This document shows, in pieces, positions 1 to 7,605 of a stretch of DNA of 64,000 nt. The stretch lies in assembly GCA_965200765.1 (NCBI GenBank), contig OZ241380.1:1550001-1614000 (forward strand), in the 5' to 3' direction. The translations under genes and the position numbers were made by a program. Within the stretch, counting starts at the first letter, position 1. Each line of letters begins with the position of its first letter. The notes under the pieces were generated by a model. It made no database searches. It was not told where the DNA came from and was given only the letters and a program-made list of their open reading frames with translations. Source of the stretch: G965200765 sp965200765. Lineage in GTDB: Bacteria > Pseudomonadota > Gammaproteobacteria > Arenicellales > JAJDZL01.

Positions 1-303
1 TTCCTGCCGAACCACTCGGCCATCAGTCTTTTCTGTGCTTTCCTTGCGAGATTCGGCTTTGATTGTCAATACCCCGTCTCGAATGGATACGTCCAGATCT
101 TCCTTGGCAATCCCGGGCAAATCCGCAACAATCTGATAATCGGTTTCAGTTTCCTTGATGTCAATCGCCGGAATCAGTGCACTTGCGTCAGAGATACCAC
201 TTCTGGTACCGACCCGACGAAAGTTGTTGAGCAATCCATCAAATTCCTGAAAAGGATCCCAAATCGAAGGAGCAGTCTCCCGCGTCTTGATTACTGTGTT
301 CAT
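1..303 (-). CDS. Hsp20/alpha-crystallin small heat shock protein (3' end outside window)
   Basis: The reading frame runs from an ATG at 303 to the window edge, giving about 101 N-terminal residues of a protein of probably about 145-160. It shows the usual Hsp20 start: a short N-terminal arm with WDPF and a phenylalanine-rich stretch, then the beginning of the alpha-crystallin domain with 'DIKETETDYQIVADLPGI' and 'LTIKAES'. Small heat shock proteins are ATP-independent holdases that bind unfolding proteins in the cytoplasm. GGGGA lies 7 bases before the ATG. A sigma-32-like promoter and a structured leader lie just upstream, which fits a heat-induced gene. Only the C-terminal half is unseen; family identity is secure. 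Confidence 0.9.
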   Translation of the reverse strand, partial: MNTVIKTRETAPSIWDPFQEFDGLLNNFRRVGTRSGISDASALIPAIDIKETETDYQIVADLPGIAKEDLDVSIRDGVLTIKAESRKESTEKTDGRVVRQE

Positions 304-310
304 TAATTAT

Positions 311-372
311 TCCCCACTGTAAAGTGTTGTATTGTTCCCAAAATTCTGGTCATGCAATCACGACCTTTACAG
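311..372 (-). promoter_or_regulatory. Structured 5' leader of hsp20, candidate RNA thermometer
   Basis: The leader can form an inner hairpin, GGTCGTG (365-359) with CATGACC (354-348) closing the four-base loop ATTG. A perfect outer pair, CTGTAAAG (372-365) with CTTTACAG (324-317), ends one base before the GGGGA ribosome site (315-311). The two stems share base 365. The SD GGGG could instead pair with the UUUU at 343-340. Proteobacterial small heat shock genes often carry ROSE or fourU thermometers in this place. The pairing is seen; the thermosensor role is inferred. Confidence 0.4.
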
Positions 373-376
373 ATAC

Positions 377-404
377 ATATAAGGCACAATAATATTTTTT
401 CAAG
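377..404 (-). promoter_or_regulatory. Sigma-32 (heat shock) type promoter of the hsp20 gene
   Basis: On the minus strand CTTGAAA (404-398) is followed after 13 bases by CCTTATAT (384-377). The first element equals the sigma-32 -35 consensus; the second matches the CCCCATNT -10 element at six of eight positions; the 13-base spacing is the usual one. Transcription should begin near 370, leaving a leader of about 65-70 bases before the ATG. Confidence 0.65.
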
Positions 405-538
405 CCCGCTCACTCAGAATACGAATTCCGATGAACGATACCCATTGAATACACCATGAAACGAAGCAATGCCTGGCAAGAAACCACTGCGGGAATATGA
501 TTCTTGCAACAGCAAAAATCATTTGCAGTAGCCGGGGA

Positions 539-1924
539 TTAAAGTATGTAGCGTGTAAGTTCTTGATCTTCAATCAGATCAAGCAATTCTTTGTCAACAT
601 ATTCCTTGTCAATAACAACCGTGTCGCCACTGCGGTCGGCGGCTTCGAAAGAAATTTTTTCTACCAGACGCTCTAGTACCGTATGCAAACGGCGCGCACC
701 AATGTTTTCAGTAGTTTCGTTTACACGCCAGGCAAATTCGGCAATATGCTGTACGCCGCATTCGGAAAACTCCAAGTTCAATCCTTCGGTCTTCATCAAC
801 TCGTGATATTGCTCGGTCAGCGACGCATCCGTTTCTGTAAGTATTCGAACAAAATCGTCTGTATGCAAAGCTGACAACTCTACGCGTATCGGCAGGCGAC
901 CCTGCAATTCGGGTATCAAGTCAGATGGCTTCTGTGTGTAAAACGCGCCAGATGCAATAAACAAAATATGATCCGTGCGCACCATTCCGTAACGCGTTGA
1001 CACGGTCGACCCTTCAACCAACGGCAACAGATCGCGTTGTACGCCTTCGCGTGATACGTCTGCACCGGAGCGTCTTGTATTGCTGGCAATCTTGTCAATT
1101 TCATCAAGAAATACAATACCGTTTTCTTCAACATTCGTCAGTGCTTCAGACTTGATTTCATCTTCATTGATCAATCGCTCCGCTTCATCGTCAGTAAACA
1201 ACTCGAATGCCCGCGAGACCGAAACTTTACGCGGCTTGTTTTTCTTGCTGCCAAGCGCCTGCATCATGTTCTGCAGTTGATTGGTCATCTCTTCAAGCCC
1301 GGGTGGGCCGAAAATTTCCACCCCGACCGTGTTCGGTACCTCAACTTCAATCATATGGTTTTCCAGCTTGCCATCGCGTAGCATTTTTCGAAATTTTGCA
1401 CGCGCCGCACTGTCTTTCGGACGCGCCTGGTTTTCAAGGTCTTCCAAATCGAAATCTTCATTTTCAATATCCTGAAATCGTTCATCGTCAGTCGAAGCAT
1501 CCCGCGGCGGCGGTATCAAAATGTCAAGCACCCGCTCCTCGGCAATGGTCTCGGCGCGTGCCCGAACCTTTTCTATGTTCTGTTCGCGCACCATCTTGAA
1601 AGACACGTCAGTCAAGTCTCTGATGATGGAATCAACTTCCCGCCCAACATAACCGACTTCTGTAAATTTTGTCGCTTCAACCTTGATAAACGGAGCATTT
1701 GCAAGCCGTGCCAAACGCCGGGCAATTTCTGTCTTGCCAACACCGGTGGGCCCAATCATCAAAATATTCTTTGGTGTGATCTCGGCGCGCAGATCTTCAT
1801 CCGGTACATTCATTCTCCGCCAACGATTGCGCAATGCAATGGAAACCGCGCGCTTTGCGTCATTCTGTCCGACAATATGCTTGTCCAGCTCCTGAACAAT
1901 TTCGCGGGGGGTCATCTCGGACAT
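539..1924 (-). CDS. hslU: HslU, ATPase subunit of the HslVU protease
   Basis: 461 residues, normal length for HslU (ClpY). This AAA+ unfoldase forms a hexamer that feeds substrates to the HslV dodecamer in the cytoplasm. Visible features are the Walker A GPTGVGKT (58-65), the acidic intermediate (I) domain with PPPRD around residue 137, Walker B IVFLDEID near residue 270, the sensor/arginine-finger region 'LQGRLPIRVEL', and the C-terminal tail ending in RYIL, which family members insert into HslV to activate it. It is the last gene of the sspA-sspB-hslV-hslU run, 6 bases after hslV. The ATG start gives the conserved 'MTPREIVQELDKHIVGQ' N-terminus. Confidence 0.97.
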   Translation of the reverse strand: MSEMTPREIVQELDKHIVGQNDAKRAVSIALRNRWRRMNVPDEDLRAEITPKNILMIGPTGVGKTEIARRLARLANAPFIKVEATKFTEVGYVGREVDSIIRDLTDVSFKMVREQNIEKVRARAETIAEERVLDILIPPPRDASTDDERFQDIENEDFDLEDLENQARPKDSAARAKFRKMLRDGKLENHMIEVEVPNTVGVEIFGPPGLEEMTNQLQNMMQALGSKKNKPRKVSVSRAFELFTDDEAERLINEDEIKSEALTNVEENGIVFLDEIDKIASNTRRSGADVSREGVQRDLLPLVEGSTVSTRYGMVRTDHILFIASGAFYTQKPSDLIPELQGRLPIRVELSALHTDDFVRILTETDASLTEQYHELMKTEGLNLEFSECGVQHIAEFAWRVNETTENIGARRLHTVLERLVEKISFEAADRSGDTVVIDKEYVDKELLDLIEDQELTRYIL

Positions 1925-1930
1925 GCTCGT

Positions 1931-2491
1931 CTATATCTCCAGTTCTTCAATCGTAAAGTTGTAATTGGTATACACATCAATGTCAGCTGCTATTGAAAGA
2001 CTTCGCTCTACAATCTCGGCAGCTGCCAAGTCGGTGGAATCCAGCAACGCCGCGGCGGCCGCCTTTGCGTAGTTGCCGCCGGAACCAATTGCCATCAGTC
2101 CGCGTTCCGGTTCAATGACATCACCATTACCGGAAATAATCAACGAACTTGTGGAGTCACAGACGACCAGCAACGCTTCCAGACGCCGCAGAAAACGGTC
2201 CGTACGCCATTCCTTGGCCAGCTCGACCGCTGACCGAACCAAAAGACCATGATGCTTTTCCAGTTTTCCTTCAAAACGTTCAAACAATGTAAAAGCATCT
2301 GCGGTGCTGCCGGCAAACCCGGCCAGTACTTTATCTTTATAGAGCCGGCGAACCTTTTTCGTATTGCCTTTGACAATCGTCGGACCCATGGAAACTTGCC
2401 CATCACCACCAACAACAACACTGTTGTCGCGACGCACGGACAATATAGTGGTACCGTGAAATGCAATACCAGCCGAATGCTCGGAACTCAT
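1931..2491 (-). CDS. hslV: HslV, proteolytic subunit of the HslVU protease
   Basis: 186 residues; threonine protease of the proteasome-beta superfamily that degrades proteins unfolded by HslU. The conserved TTILSVRR motif carries the catalytic threonine, here residue 14, and GSGGNYAKAAA follows near residue 137. The ATG overlaps the sspB stop (ATGA). No other start codon lies between it and the catalytic Thr, so 13 residues must be removed to expose the active threonine; E. coli HslV removes only Met. This longer propeptide is unusual for a gammaproteobacterium. Translation is probably coupled to sspB, and hslU follows after 6 bases. Confidence 0.96.
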   Translation of the reverse strand: MSSEHSAGIAFHGTTILSVRRDNSVVVGGDGQVSMGPTIVKGNTKKVRRLYKDKVLAGFAGSTADAFTLFERFEGKLEKHHGLLVRSAVELAKEWRTDRFLRRLEALLVVCDSTSSLIISGNGDVIEPERGLMAIGSGGNYAKAAAAALLDSTDLAAAEIVERSLSIAADIDVYTNYNFTIEELEI

Positions 2492-2889
2492 TGGACCAGT
2501 CGTAAATTCGGCTTCCCCTTGGGTTTGCTCCGGGGACTGTCCGAGGTGTCCTGTTCTTCTTCCGTTTGATAGGCCAGTGTGTTCTTGCCGCGCAAGATCA
2601 AACCTTCTCCGTTCTCCCGCGCAAAGATGGCGACCACTGCTTCAACCGGTACTTCAATTGAGTAGATTTTTTCCGAGAATCGACCGCTGAACAACAGCCA
2701 GTCGTCAGAAATTGTAAATTCATCAACCGCCATATCATGAATGTTCAGCACAATGTGTCCGTCTTTCACATAGGCAACTGGCACATCCACGCCTTGAAAA
2801 TCCGCATCTACCAGAATTTGGGGGGTCAGGTTGTTTTCTTGCGCCCAATTCCGAAGTGCCTGAATCAAATAGGGTTTAATCGTAGTCAT
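2488..2889 (-). CDS. sspB: SspB, ClpXP specificity-enhancing adaptor
   Basis: 133 residues. SspB tethers ssrA-tagged and other substrates to ClpXP. The folded domain runs to about residue 105, with the typical 'KPYLIQALRNWAQENNLTP' start and the VPVAYVKDGHIVLNI strand region. A hydrophilic linker rich in D, S, P and K follows, then the short C-terminal tail 'KPNLRLVQ', which resembles the XB peptide (LRVVK-type) that binds ClpX. It overlaps sspA upstream and hslV downstream by 4 bases each, so three proteolysis or stress genes are translationally coupled. Confidence 0.95.
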   Translation of the reverse strand: MTTIKPYLIQALRNWAQENNLTPQILVDADFQGVDVPVAYVKDGHIVLNIHDMAVDEFTISDDWLLFSGRFSEKIYSIEVPVEAVVAIFARENGEGLILRGKNTLAYQTEEEQDTSDSPRSKPKGKPNLRLVQ

Positions 2890-3527
2890 AGCTGATACGT
2901 GTACATATTCGTCTCTGTTTGCTCGTTGCTTTGCTTGAAAGATTCGCGGTTGAACATGCGTCTTTGATAGATATGAAGTCCCCTTGCTTCTTCGGGAATT
3001 TTAACCTTAAGTTGCTCAAGGTACCAAAGCAATGCGACAAAAAAGCAGTCCGCCAAGGTGAATTCATTGCCCACAAGATACTCTTCTTCATCCAAATACC
3101 GGGTATATCCAACAATTCCTCGCAATATTGATCGTCGCAAAGCATTCGACGGCTTTTGCTTTTTTCGGTCCAACTCCTTCAGTTTCCCAATCCAGTCCCG
3201 TCGAAAATGATAAAGATGAAGCCGGACCTGACCGCGGCTAAACGGGTCAGGCGGCATCATTGGCGGATGCGGCAATCGATCATCCAGATACTCCGAAATG
3301 ACATGCCCACCGAACAACGGCCGGTCGCCGCGGTCAATCAAAACCGGGCTTTCACCGTACGGATTCATTTGATCAAGTTTTTCATAATTCTGTTCATCGT
3401 CCACGTACTCCACTCTGTATTCAATCTCCTTTTCATGCAGGATGATACGGCAAGCATGTCCTTCAATGCAGGTATGCGTCGTGTAAAGCTTCGTTGATGG
3501 AATTCGTGGAACATCGTCAAGATTCAT
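2886..3527 (-). CDS. sspA: SspA, stringent starvation protein A (GST-fold RNA polymerase-associated protein)
   Basis: 213 residues with a glutathione-S-transferase fold: thioredoxin-like N-terminal domain (about 12-90, 'LYTTHTCIEGHACRIILHEK', 'NPYGESPVLIDRG') and an all-helical C-terminal domain. Family SspA binds RNA polymerase and acts in starvation and acid tolerance; it lacks GST activity. Placement directly before sspB, with a 4-base ATGA overlap, is the conserved arrangement. GAGGT lies 12 bases before the ATG. A second SspA-like gene lies immediately upstream; this one is assigned as the true sspA because it is the one coupled to sspB. Confidence 0.92.
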   Translation of the reverse strand: MNLDDVPRIPSTKLYTTHTCIEGHACRIILHEKEIEYRVEYVDDEQNYEKLDQMNPYGESPVLIDRGDRPLFGGHVISEYLDDRLPHPPMMPPDPFSRGQVRLHLYHFRRDWIGKLKELDRKKQKPSNALRRSILRGIVGYTRYLDEEEYLVGNEFTLADCFFVALLWYLEQLKVKIPEEARGLHIYQRRMFNRESFKQSNEQTETNMYTYQL

Positions 3528-3567
3528 AATTTAAATCGTACCTCAATCATGCAAAACTGGATGGTTG

Positions 3568-4215
3568 CTACAGGGACTTGATATACAAGTTTGGTTCCAG
3601 GTGTTCCCGGGTTTTCTTGAAAGCATCTCGTTCTTCCATGCGTTCCAGATAAGCTTTCAGTTTCTTTGCTTCATTGGGAATTTCCACATCAATTTTTTTC
3701 AGGTGACACAGTACTGCGACATAAAAACAATCAACCAGGGAATACTCTTCCCCCATCAAGAACTCGCCGCCACAATTGTACTCTTGCCAATAACCGATGA
3801 CTTCTTGCAAGATCCGTTCTCGCATATTGCGATTTGGCTTGTGTTTACGCTTCTCGAAAACCCTGAGTTTGTCAATCCAGTCCAGCTGAAACCGATGAAT
3901 CAGCAACCTGGCCTGGCTACGAACCGCCGAATCTGTCGGCATAAGCGGCGGATGACGCACCCGGTCGTCCAAATACTCTGCTATGATGTGTGAACCGTAC
4001 AGGATGAAATCGCGGTCCAAAAGTACCGGGCTTTCACCATACGGATTCCAATGTTCCAGCACCTGTTGCGGCTCGGCATAATCATCAACAAATTCGACAT
4101 TGCACAAGAATTCCTTCTCGTTGATGATAATTCGGCAAGCATGTCCTTCAATACATGCCTTTGTCGTATAGAGCGTGGCAAGGGGCAGATGTGACTCCAT
4201 GGTGTTATACATCAT
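3568..4215 (-). CDS. Second SspA-like GST-fold protein (tandem paralogue)
   Basis: About 215 residues, similar along its length to the downstream SspA: both share 'CIEGHACRII', 'NPYGESPVL', a YLDDR(L/V)RHPP-type segment and 'LERM/FN' near the C-terminus. It therefore looks like a tandem duplicate. The longest open frame begins with a TTG at 4242, but AGGAG 11 bases before the ATG at 4215 argues for the start given here; a second ATG follows at once at 4212. It sits between petC and sspA in the same operon, 40 bases before sspA. Whether it also binds RNA polymerase cannot be told from the sequence. Confidence 0.85.
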   Translation of the reverse strand: MMYNTMESHLPLATLYTTKACIEGHACRIIINEKEFLCNVEFVDDYAEPQQVLEHWNPYGESPVLLDRDFILYGSHIIAEYLDDRVRHPPLMPTDSAVRSQARLLIHRFQLDWIDKLRVFEKRKHKPNRNMRERILQEVIGYWQEYNCGGEFLMGEEYSLVDCFYVAVLCHLKKIDVEIPNEAKKLKAYLERMEERDAFKKTREHLEPNLYIKSL

Positions 4216-4301
4216 CTGATTTCGGTCTCCTTCGATTGACAACGCGAACAGTATTGCTGCAATCTTAATATAGTGTTGGCAATATGCAATTCAACAGTTC
4301 G

Positions 4302-4955
4302 CTAATGAATGTCTTTCCAATACTCCTTCTTCAGCAAGTAAGCCACAAAAGTAAAGATAACCATGAAGACCAGTACCCAAATGCCAATTTGATAGCGAAC
4401 CAGTTTCACTGGTTCCGCAACATAAACCAGAAAACTTGTCAGATCCCGAACGGTAGCGGCATATTCCTCAGGTGACTGGTTTTGCTGTACTGCGTATAAC
4501 ACGTGCGGCATTGCGACATCCTTGAACAGCTCGTTGTTCCATCCGGTTGCTGAATTCTCGTCTTCCTGAAAACTCAGCAAGAATGTATAAATCCAGTCTG
4601 GACTTCTGGACCGCGCAATCAGACTCAGATCCGGCGGTGCCGTACCGAACCATCGCTTCGCATCCGCTTCGGCCATGTTGATTGTCATGGTGTCGCCGGG
4701 CTTTTGCGACGGTTGGAGAAAATTGGTGCGCAATACTTCCTCGCCGATACCCAAATCTTCGCCCATACGGTTGTAGCGCATGTACTTGATGCCATGACAG
4801 GACAAGCAGTAATTGGCAAAGGTTGCCGCCCCTTGCTGCAAAGCTTGCCGATCGTCCAGATTGATGTAAACCGACATCAGATCTTCCGTTTCAGTGGCTG
4901 CAAATCCGGCGAAACTTGCAAATGTCAGAATAATTGCCAGCATGAACTTCTTCAT
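4302..4955 (-). CDS. petC: Cytochrome c1 subunit of the bc1 complex
   Basis: 217 residues. It has an N-terminal signal peptide (KKFMLAIILTFASFAGFAA), a single c-type haem site CLSCH near residue 50, an acidic segment characteristic of c1, and a C-terminal membrane anchor (about 190-210, 'GIWVLVFMVIFTFVAYLL') followed by KKEYWKDIH. It takes electrons from the Rieske protein in the periplasm and passes them to soluble or anchored cytochromes c; a cytochrome c5 gene is present at 47.4 kb. The start overlaps the petB stop by 4 bases. Confidence 0.95.
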   Translation of the reverse strand: MKKFMLAIILTFASFAGFAATETEDLMSVYINLDDRQALQQGAATFANYCLSCHGIKYMRYNRMGEDLGIGEEVLRTNFLQPSQKPGDTMTINMAEADAKRWFGTAPPDLSLIARSRSPDWIYTFLLSFQEDENSATGWNNELFKDVAMPHVLYAVQQNQSPEEYAATVRDLTSFLVYVAEPVKLVRYQIGIWVLVFMVIFTFVAYLLKKEYWKDIH

Positions 4956-6208
4956 TTGAATGTCACCCGATGCGGAACTGGTTTCACTTGATCAAGTTTC
5001 GTGTAGATTGGCATCAGCAGGAAGAATGCAAAATACAGGAAGTAGCAAATCTGCGCCCAAGTCACATTCTTGAACCAGACCAAACTGACGATGTCCGGAT
5101 TCTTGGTGCCCAAGTACCCCAGCAGAACAAAGGCAATTACAAAAACTGTCAACGCGGTCTTGTACATCCAGCCGCGGTAGCGAATCGACTTCACCGGCGA
5201 TCGATCCAACCATGGCAACAGAAAGAACAGAAAAATTGCAAAGCCCATGGACAAGACGCCCCACAACTTGGCATCAATTCCGAATAGTGGGTACGTCACC
5301 GCACGCAGAATCGAATAGTAGGGTGTCAGATACCAGAGCGGAATGATGTCCGGCGGTGTTTGCAACGGGTTTGCCGGTTCAAAGTTGGCCCGCTCCAGAA
5401 ACCAGCCACCCAGATCCGGCGCCAAAAATGTAATGGCGAAAAACAGTATCAAAAACACGCCTGCCCCGAACAAATCTTTGACCGTGTAGTAGGGATGAAA
5501 CGGAATCCCGTCCAGCGGCTTGCCAGTTTCATCCTTGGTCTTCTTGATCTCAATACCGTCCGGATTGTTGGAACCAACCTTGTGCAACGCCACGATATGA
5601 ATATAAACAAGTCCGGCCAGCAACAGCGGCATCAGGATGACATGAAATGCAAAGAAACGATTGAGAGTTGCATCGGAAACCACGAAGTCGCCGCGAATCC
5701 ACTCTGCCAGTCCTTCACCAACCCAGGGAATCGCACCGAACAGCGATATGATGACCTGAGCACCCCAGAACGACATGTTGCCCCATGGCAACAAATAGCC
5801 AAAGAACGATTCCGCCATCAGGCACAAGTAGATTACCATGCCAATCAGCCACAACAGTTCACGGGGCTTTCGATAGGAGCCATACAGCATCCCCCGAAAC
5901 ATGTGGAGATAGATGATTATGAAAAATGCTGATGCGCCAGTCGAATGGAGATAGCGCATCAACCACCCCCAAGAAACATCCCGCATGATGAATTCAACTG
6001 AATCAAATGCCAGATTCGCATCCGGCTTGTAATGCATCGTCAGAAAAATTCCGGTTACAATCTGGATCACAAACACCAGAATCGCCAGTGAGCCGAAGAA
6101 GTACCAGATATTGAAATTTTTCGGTGTCCAGTATTTCGCGGCATGCTCCTCCCAGACTTTCGTCATGGGAAAGCGGTCGTCAATCCATGTACGCATTCTT
6201 GAACTCAC
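4952..6208 (-). CDS. petB: Cytochrome b subunit of the bc1 complex
   Basis: 418 residues, with eight or more membrane segments and the paired haem-ligand histidines in 'RYLHSTGASAFFIIIYLHMF' and 'FFAFHVILMPLLLAGLVYIH'. This is the quinol-oxidising and quinone-reducing core of the bc1 complex. The Qo-site motif, usually PEWY, reads PLWY at residues 290-293, so the conserved glutamate is replaced by leucine. Length and haem ligands are otherwise normal. It is coupled to petA and petC by 4-base overlaps. Confidence 0.96.
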   Translation of the reverse strand: MSSRMRTWIDDRFPMTKVWEEHAAKYWTPKNFNIWYFFGSLAILVFVIQIVTGIFLTMHYKPDANLAFDSVEFIMRDVSWGWLMRYLHSTGASAFFIIIYLHMFRGMLYGSYRKPRELLWLIGMVIYLCLMAESFFGYLLPWGNMSFWGAQVIISLFGAIPWVGEGLAEWIRGDFVVSDATLNRFFAFHVILMPLLLAGLVYIHIVALHKVGSNNPDGIEIKKTKDETGKPLDGIPFHPYYTVKDLFGAGVFLILFFAITFLAPDLGGWFLERANFEPANPLQTPPDIIPLWYLTPYYSILRAVTYPLFGIDAKLWGVLSMGFAIFLFFLLPWLDRSPVKSIRYRGWMYKTALTVFVIAFVLLGYLGTKNPDIVSLVWFKNVTWAQICYFLYFAFFLLMPIYTKLDQVKPVPHRVTFK

Positions 6209-6795
6209 GCTGCCTCCTCGTCAGTGTCGACACCAATTTCAATCGTTGAATCACTGAGAAACCTGTGCGGCGGCACTTCCAGATTGGTGGGTGCCGGCAC
6301 ATTTTTATAAACACGTCCCGCCAAATCAAACTTGGAGCCATGGCAAGGACAGAAAAAACCGCCCGGCCATTGTGCATCCAATCCGCCTGGGTCTAATTGA
6401 TCCAAGGGCGAACATCCCAAGTGTGTGCAGATTCCAACCAGCACCAATACTTCAGGGTCAATGGAGCGGTAGGAATTTTGCGCGTACCGGGGTTGTTGCT
6501 CCTCCTCTGAATCCGGGTCGGCAAGCTGTTCAGTTTGATTCAGTGTGTCAAGCATTTCCGGAGTTCGCCGCACAACCCAAACCGGCTTGCCGCGCCACTC
6601 CACTTTCAGTAGTTTGCCAGGTTCCAAATGGCTAATGTCCACTTGGATGGGTGCCCCGGCAGCTCTCGCTCCCGCACTCGGTGACATGCTTGATACAAAA
6701 GGAACGATTGCAACTGCTGACCCGGCAACTCCCAAACTTGTGGTAACTCCTGCCAGAAACCGTCTTCGTTCCTTGTTAAGTTGATCGTCCGCCAT
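6205..6795 (-). CDS. petA: Rieske iron-sulfur subunit of the bc1 complex
   Basis: 196 residues. A twin-arginine signal/anchor (ERRRFLAG followed by a hydrophobic stretch) leads to a Rieske domain with the [2Fe-2S] ligand motifs CTHLGC and CPCHGS. It carries electrons from quinol at the Qo site to cytochrome c1. It is the first gene of petABC; a strong extended -10 lies about 105 bases upstream. An acidic insert rich in E, D and Q around residues 90-105 lies before the first cluster motif. Confidence 0.96.
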   Translation of the reverse strand: MADDQLNKERRRFLAGVTTSLGVAGSAVAIVPFVSSMSPSAGARAAGAPIQVDISHLEPGKLLKVEWRGKPVWVVRRTPEMLDTLNQTEQLADPDSEEEQQPRYAQNSYRSIDPEVLVLVGICTHLGCSPLDQLDPGGLDAQWPGGFFCPCHGSKFDLAGRVYKNVPAPTNLEVPPHRFLSDSTIEIGVDTDEEAA

Positions 6796-6897
6796 TATTT
6801 CTCCTCAAGTTTTCGAATAATTGAAAACGCGTATACATACATGAGTTGACTCAATGCAATTCGGTAAAAATTTGGTACTGCCTGCAATGACGCAAAA

Positions 6898-6906
6898 ATT
6901 ATAGCA
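6898..6906 (-). promoter_or_regulatory. Extended -10 promoter for petABC and the downstream run
   Basis: On the minus strand TGCTATAAT (6906-6898) is a perfect extended -10 (TGNTATAAT). The -35 position, 17 bases upstream, reads TTAGTG and is weak, as is common with an extended -10. It lies about 100 bases before the petA ATG and probably drives petABC and, by the close spacing, the ssp-hsl genes. Confidence 0.5.
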
Positions 6907-6998
6907 AAGAAATTTTTTTACACTAATTCAAGGTTAGACGAGATTTTCAAACCTTTAAATTAATGTAGGACATTTCGTGACCATACCGGGTACATAAT

Positions 6999-7017
6999 AT
7001 CGTGTTGTGAACACGAT
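6999..7017. promoter_or_regulatory. Perfect inverted repeat in the petA-dsbB divergent region
   Basis: ATCGTGTT (6999-7006) and AACACGAT (7010-7017) form a perfect 8-base inverted repeat around GTG. It sits about 73 bases before dsbB and 95 bases beyond the petA -10. It could be an operator or an RNA hairpin in the dsbB leader; no T-run follows on either strand, so it is not a standard terminator. Confidence 0.4.
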
Positions 7018-7089
7018 GTACACCATGCAAATCATCTGCTGACAGCACCGATTGCTTTCATTTCAAAATCACCGGATTCAAGTACCCCA

Positions 7090-7605
7090 ATGCTCAACTA
7101 CCGCATCATTCATCTGTTGTTGTTCTCCGCCTGTGTTGCACTTTTGTCCACAGCTTACTATATGGAGTATGTGCTGTGGCTTGCTCCCTGTCCGCTTTGC
7201 ATTTTGCAACGAATGGTCTTCGTTGGCATTGGCTTGACAGCTCTGGTCGCCGCCTTGCATCTACCCGGACCGAAAGGTAAATTCAGGTATTCGACGCTCA
7301 TCGTCATCTTCTCTGTCATCGGCGCAATACTTGCCGGACGGCATACCTGGCTTCAGCACTTGCCGCCGGACCAAGTTCCGGAATGCTTTCCCGATATTGG
7401 AATCATCTTCACAAACAACTCCCTGATGGATGCACTCGCAATCATGTTTGGCGGCACCGGCGAGTGCGCCGAGGTCGCCTGGACTTTCCTGGGGCTAAGT
7501 ATTCCGGAGTGGACACTAATCACCTTTATTGCCTTCGCTGGTATTGCAATTTGGCAAATGCGCCAGCACAAAATTCCACAAGCGGAGGCTTCAAATCAAG
7601 TTTGA
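7090..7605 (+). CDS. dsbB: DsbB, disulfide bond formation protein B
   Basis: 171 residues, four membrane segments. It reoxidises DsbA and passes electrons to quinone in the inner membrane. The first periplasmic Cys pair is C34-P-L-C37 and the second pair is C99 and C126, the DsbB layout. Arg41, directly after CPLCILQ, matches the conserved quinone-site arginine. No good ribosome site precedes the ATG. The last 15 bases overlap the 3' end of the convergent dienelactone-hydrolase-like gene. No dsbA is in the window. Confidence 0.93.
   Translation: MLNYRIIHLLLFSACVALLSTAYYMEYVLWLAPCPLCILQRMVFVGIGLTALVAALHLPGPKGKFRYSTLIVIFSVIGAILAGRHTWLQHLPPDQVPECFPDIGIIFTNNSLMDALAIMFGGTGECAEVAWTFLGLSIPEWTLITFIAFAGIAIWQMRQHKIPQAEASNQV

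Noticed and set aside
5360..5932. 190-codon plus-strand frame over petB
   Set aside because: Antisense shadow of a membrane protein gene.
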